DNA of 58,879 nt from NCBI RefSeq assembly GCF_002221595.1, contig NZ_NHMP01000012.1:1-58879 (forward strand), in the 5' to 3' direction. The DNA is from Turicimonas muris (GTDB lineage: Bacteria; Pseudomonadota; Gammaproteobacteria; Burkholderiales; Burkholderiaceae_F). The position numbers and the translations under genes are program-made. The notes below the pieces were generated by a model. The model was not told the DNA's origin. It did not search any database and worked only from the letters and a program-made list of their open reading frames with translations. Below, in pieces: positions 55,475 through 58,879 of the stretch; the stretch's first letter is position 1, and each line of letters opens with the position of its first letter.

Positions 55475-55501
55475 AAGGCTCAAGAAATCTTGGGCTTTTT
55501 T
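55475..55501 (+). terminator. Second argG terminator with U tract
   Basis: GCTCAAGA / TCTTGGGC short-loop hairpin followed by TTTTTTT. In tandem with the preceding hairpin it should end argG transcription efficiently. Confidence 0.75.
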
Positions 55502-55554
55502 GTTGCAAATACTAAGCCTCCCAAATCGGAATAAAATGAGAGGTTTAGCTCTTT

Positions 55555-55578
55555 TGATTTTCTTTCTTAAGAAAATCA
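55555..55578. terminator. AT-rich hairpin between argG and the flavoprotein gene
   Basis: TGATTTTCTT-TCTT-AAGAAAATCA, a perfect 10-bp AT-rich stem downstream of the minus-strand flavoprotein. It is weakly stable, so it may be a terminator remnant or simply a palindrome. Confidence 0.35.
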
Positions 55579-55599
55579 GATGTTACTGTAAAAAAACGA

Positions 55600-57764
55600 T
55601 TAGTTCTTGCCTAAAGCGCTCTTAGCGGCAATACGTCCGAAGGTTAAACGTCAGCTGTAGCGTTTCCGCCGAGTCTGTTAGAACCATGGATACCGCCTGT
55701 AACTTCACCGGCTGCATAAAGACCCGGGATGATCTTGCCGTTTTTATCAACAACCTGTGCTTTCGGAGTAATTTCCAATCCGCCCATTGTGTGGTGGATT
55801 GACGGAGCACGCGGAGTTGCATAGAACGGAGCTTTGACAATCTGACGATCAAAGAGTTTCCTTCCGAATTTTAGATCATTCTTAGCTTCAACCATCTTAT
55901 TGAATTCAGCAACGGTAGCTTCGAGCTTGTCAGCCGGCATACCAAGCTGTTTTGCTAAGTCGGCTAGTGTGTCTGCTTTATAGATTCTGCCGATCTGAAC
56001 CAAGGTTTCAACATCTTCATTGAAGCTGTTTAACGGTTTTACGATGGAAGAGTCGTTGATGTCATAGCATACAGCACCTGGTTGTTTCTTGATGGCTGCA
56101 ACGAATTCGTCACGGCGGGCATCTTCTTTAACGAATCTTTCGCCGTTCTTGTTGACATCAATAACGTCATCCAATCCGGACATCTTTCTAGCGCGGCCCT
56201 GAAGAGTGCCTGTGCCCGGTGTGGCTAACGGGTAGACCTGAACATAGTTCATGCCTGTGGTATCTGCTCCATGTCTTGTGGCGATGGTGATTCCGTCGCC
56301 GGTAGCGCCCGGTTGGTTAGTTGAAACCATATCGGGAGTAAGGTGAGGTGCAGATTTCTGACGCATTTCTTTGTTTTGGCTGTAACCGCCGGTTGCAAGA
56401 ATGACGCCGTTCTTAGAAAGAATCTGGTATTTGTTGCCGACTTTATCTTCTGCTGTGATACCGATTACCTTGCCGCTCTTATCCAATACAAGGTCAGTGA
56501 CGCGAGTGCCGAGTTTAAAGTTTACGCCTTGTTTAACAGCGTCTTGGTACAGTGGATCAACTAAGCCGAGACCGGCAGGGGCATCCAACTGATGGGTTCT
56601 TTGCCACAAGGCACCTGCGCCTTGGCTTACTCTATCCATTACCGGAGAGCCTTTGGACTGCATCCAGTGCAATGTGTCTAAGACATTGTTGGCATAAGTG
56701 CGGATCAGAGGAATGTGGCCGACTTTGTCGCCTCCGTTGTAGGTCTGTAAGGCATGCCATTCCGGACAGTCAAATAGAGTCTTGGAACCGCTCTTGAGAT
56801 AAGCTTCATACTTGGCTTTAACATCAGCCATGAGCTTCTTGTGTTCTTCATTAGCCGGTTTTTCATTAATAGCTTTGACGACAGCATCCTTCAAGGTATC
56901 TGTCATCGGAAGGGCTTTTTGTCTTTCCGGATCAGCGGCATTGAAGGCGGATGCACATCTTAATGTATTGCCGCCGACGACAGGCATTTTTTCAACGATT
57001 AAAACGTTCTTTGCTCCGAGATCTTTAGCGGTTACGGCGGCAGATAAGCCTGCACCGCCTGCACCTACGACAACCAGGTCAACTTCTTGTTTTTGTACGC
57101 CGTCAATCTTCTTGATCTTTTGAGGTACTGGTTTTTGGAAGTTAGCAATGTTGCCGCCGGCTTTTTCGATGGCTTCTCCAACTGCTGTCTTCAATGCAGT
57201 TGAAGTAACGGTGGCTCCGGCGATGTTGTCAACGTTAAGTGTTTGATAGTCGATGATATCTTTACCGATTTCACGAATAGCGGTATCGCCTAAGAATTTT
57301 GTTTCTCTCTGGCCTGGTGTTTGGATTTCTGAAATCTTATGGTCTTTAATTACGACCTTGACATTCAGCCAACCGTTGTTGCCGTAAGCTTTGGCTTCAT
57401 AGGTGCCGTCTTTAAGAGGAGAAGCTGCGGTCTTCTTTCCGGAGGCTTTATCTAAGCATTCCTGGACAGCTGTTTTAATTGCTTTTGATGTAACGGAAGC
57501 ACCTGATACGGCGGGAACATCAGCAGATTGGGCTTCGACGATTTTCGCCGGAAGCTGTTCTACGGCATGAGTTCCGATATTTTGAGTTTCTTTTTGATCG
57601 GAGACTTTTACTGACAAAATCTTATCGGCCGAAGTCTGAACTTCAACTGCTACAGGTCCGTTCTGGCCGGCTACAGATGCAGTGTATGTGCCTGGAGTGT
57701 AGGCAAGGACAATAGTTGAGCAAAAGGCAGCAGATACTGCCAAAAAAGTTTTCGTTAATCTCAT
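55600..57764 (-). CDS. Secreted flavoprotein: two FMN-binding domains plus fumarate-reductase-like FAD domain, C-terminus frameshifted
   Basis: From ATG 57764 (TTGGAG upstream) the uninterrupted frame runs to a stop at 55644, 706 aa. A signal peptide (MRLTKTFLAVSAAFCSTIVLA) leads into two FMN_bind domains whose covalent-FMN motifs read SGASVTSKA and AGATVTSTA (ApbE-type attachment). The FAD domain begins VDLVVVGAGGAGLSAAV and keeps HHTMGG and SNRLGGNAT. After ATADV one base is missing at about 55644-55649; restoring it recovers TFGRIAAKSALGKN and a stop at 55600, matching the C-terminus of the flavoprotein at 423-1862. It is divergent from a LysR regulator. It likely reduces an enoate substrate with electrons passed through the FMNs. 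Confidence 0.85.
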
Positions 57765-57865
57765 TAGTTTCTCCAAGGTTGCCAAATAGGCATACACAAA
57801 AATTCTAATTGTTAGCTCGCAAACTATAAAATACTATTATTAGATGTCCGTGATACTTTTTTCGT
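57765..57865. promoter_or_regulatory. Divergent promoter region, flavoprotein / LysR gene
   Basis: 101 bp separate the two start codons. An AT-rich imperfect dyad around ATAAAATACTATTAT includes a T-N11-A arrangement typical of LysR binding sites. This is the arrangement for autoregulation and control of the flavoprotein by the adjacent LysR protein. Confidence 0.4.
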
Positions 57866-58762
57866 ATGAACTTAAGATTGCTTCAGTCATACTGGCTCTT
57901 CTATCTGGTTGTAAAAGAAGGAAGTTTTACAAAAGCGGCTAGTGTTGCCTCCATGTGTCAGCCGCCGTTGTCCATGCACATTAAAAAGCTCGAGGATTCT
58001 CTTGGTGTGAAGCTGTTTGAACGGTCTAATAAAAAGGCTGTTCTTACCAAGGAAGGCCGGGCAATTTTTCCTGTTGTAGAGAAGTTTTTGGCTAAAACGG
58101 AAATTTTCTTTGACCAAGTTCAAGCCAATTTGGACGGCATGGAAAAAAAAGTTACCTTCGGATCCTTCGCTTGGCTTTTACAGCTTTTTATTGCACCGAT
58201 GCTTAACGAGCTAAAAAGTGCGGATCCCAGAAAGCGCTATGACTTCATTGAAATAGAAAGTATCGATTTAGTCTCACAGCTGCAGGACTTCAAAATAGAT
58301 GTGGGATACGCCTACGCAGAGCCGTTTGAAAGAGCAGATATTGCCGCCGTTCCTATTGCTCAAATAGAAAATAAAGTAGTAGTACCGAAGAACCATTTTT
58401 TGGCGGAATTCGACAGAATTCATCTGGAGCAACTTAGCCGGCTTGATTGCATTTGTCTTCCTTCAGATGTTTCTCCTCAGCTGTTTAGTTTTATGAAACA
58501 ACTCTCGGCCCAATATCATTTCAATATCGTTTCTAGAACGGATATTCGTAATTTTTACAATCAAGTTGCTTTTGTTGAGTCTCAGCATGCTTTTGCTATT
58601 GTTGCAACGCCGGCTTGTGACTTAATCTCTAAAAATCTGAAAGCGATTCCCATAGTTAACACACCGTGCCTGACCTTGGTTCGTATGACAAGAGAAGATG
58701 TATCTCAGAGGTTAAGAAACAGGCTGAAGGAAAGAGAGGAGGCGCATATAAGAATCGAGTAG
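57866..58762 (+). CDS. LysR-family transcriptional regulator, 3' end joined to intron
   Basis: 298 aa. The N-terminal winged HTH is clear (YLVVKEGSFTKAASVASMCQPPLSMHIKKLE), followed by a substrate-binding domain to the C-terminus. The divergent gene encodes a flavoprotein, whose substrate is the likely co-inducer. The stop codon (TAG at 58760) is supplied by the right intron copy, which begins at about 58753; the last two residues (IE) are intron-encoded. The native C-terminus has therefore been replaced or slightly shortened, though the length is normal for the family. Confidence 0.85.
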   Translation: MNLRLLQSYWLFYLVVKEGSFTKAASVASMCQPPLSMHIKKLEDSLGVKLFERSNKKAVLTKEGRAIFPVVEKFLAKTEIFFDQVQANLDGMEKKVTFGSFAWLLQLFIAPMLNELKSADPRKRYDFIEIESIDLVSQLQDFKIDVGYAYAEPFERADIAAVPIAQIENKVVVPKNHFLAEFDRIHLEQLSRLDCICLPSDVSPQLFSFMKQLSAQYHFNIVSRTDIRNFYNQVAFVESQHAFAIVATPACDLISKNLKAIPIVNTPCLTLVRMTREDVSQRLRNRLKEREEAHIRIE

Positions 58763-58877
58763 GGCCGGTTATTACCCGTCCCTCTCACACCACCTGGCAT
58801 GCCGTTCGGCACCAAGGCGGTTCCAGTAAACATCCCTACGTTCCAGATGCGGTTCGCAGGGCCTTTTCTAAACTGTA
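58753..58877 (-). mobile_element. 3' end of a group II intron (domains V-VI), right copy
   Basis: Exact reverse complement of 1-125 as far as I can align by eye. On the minus strand it shows the same domain V and VI hairpins and ends CTACTCGAT, where identity with the left copy stops. The intron is oriented antisense to the LysR gene, so the LysR 3' region is its 3' exon. The rest lies beyond the window edge. Confidence 0.65.
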
Positions 58878-58879
58878 CC

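Overview
This 58.9-kb window looks like one chromosomal contig of a gut-type betaproteobacterium, most likely Burkholderiales family Sutterellaceae (Sutterella/Parasutterella/Turicimonas type). That placement is an inference. It rests on a polA / HslJ-like / BPSS1780-type membrane protein / thrB / DUF2782 cluster, a short H-NS protein of the betaproteobacterial type, a leuS-lptE-holA gene order, and several secreted fumarate-reductase-like flavoproteins of the kind anaerobic Sutterellaceae carry in numbers. No 16S rRNA or other decisive marker is present. Both ends of the window carry the same 125-bp sequence in opposite orientation. It folds like domains V-VI of a group II intron, so the contig probably stops at two copies of one repeated intron.

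Layout. 1-125: intron 3' end. 423-1862: secreted FAD reductase. 1957-9773 (minus): a tight cluster leuS-lptE-holA-proA-rlmL-M20 amidohydrolase. 10053-12407: UvrD/PcrA helicase. 12408-15736: a very AT-rich stretch holding a degenerate Fic-like protein and an H-NS-type protein. 15737-21390: polA, then META/HslJ-like, BPSS1780-like, thrB and DUF2782 genes. 21661-27545: FocA-type channel, patatin phospholipase, and a two-gene [FeFe]-hydrogenase module (NuoF iron-sulfur/GltD fusion plus HydA). 27619-33131: unknown coiled-coil protein, HMA protein, queC, FGGY kinase, fabI, LysE exporter. 33431-41265: 50-codon ORF, tRNA-Ser(TGA), DUF6582-like protein, putP, aldehyde dehydrogenase, moaA, a second M20 amidohydrolase, thyA-folA. 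41368-45493: small unknown genes split by an IS200/IS605 element with damaged tnpA and a frameshifted tnpB. 45631-50111: triheme cytochrome c plus Tat flavoprotein, divergent from a PhnD-domain histidine kinase and FixJ/LuxR regulator. 50463-55420: valS, holC, argG. 55600-58762: an FMN/FAD flavoprotein with a frameshifted C-terminus, divergent from a LysR regulator.

How the genes work together. Most of the window is housekeeping: two aminoacyl-tRNA synthetases, two DNA polymerase III subunits, Pol I, LPS transport, folate/thymidylate, fatty acid, arginine, proline and threonine synthesis. The accessory theme is anaerobic redox metabolism. Three periplasmic fumarate-reductase-like flavoproteins, two of them next to a dedicated regulator, suggest alternative organic electron acceptors. 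An [FeFe]-hydrogenase coupled to an NAD(P)H-type flavoprotein, near a formate-channel gene, suggests H2/formate turnover. No hydrogenase maturases and no quinol-oxidising partner for the flavoproteins lie in the window, so those must be elsewhere.

The observations most worth a second look are these: a canonical A_AAA_AAG -1 slippery site exactly at the tnpB frameshift; loss of all proofreading carboxylates in Pol I; a Fic protein without its catalytic motif; the compact hydrogenase module in a betaproteobacterium; mutually exclusive hairpins over the thyA ribosome-binding site; and alternating half-sites between the sensor kinase and the flavocytochrome operon. All positions were read by eye; nothing was searched against databases.
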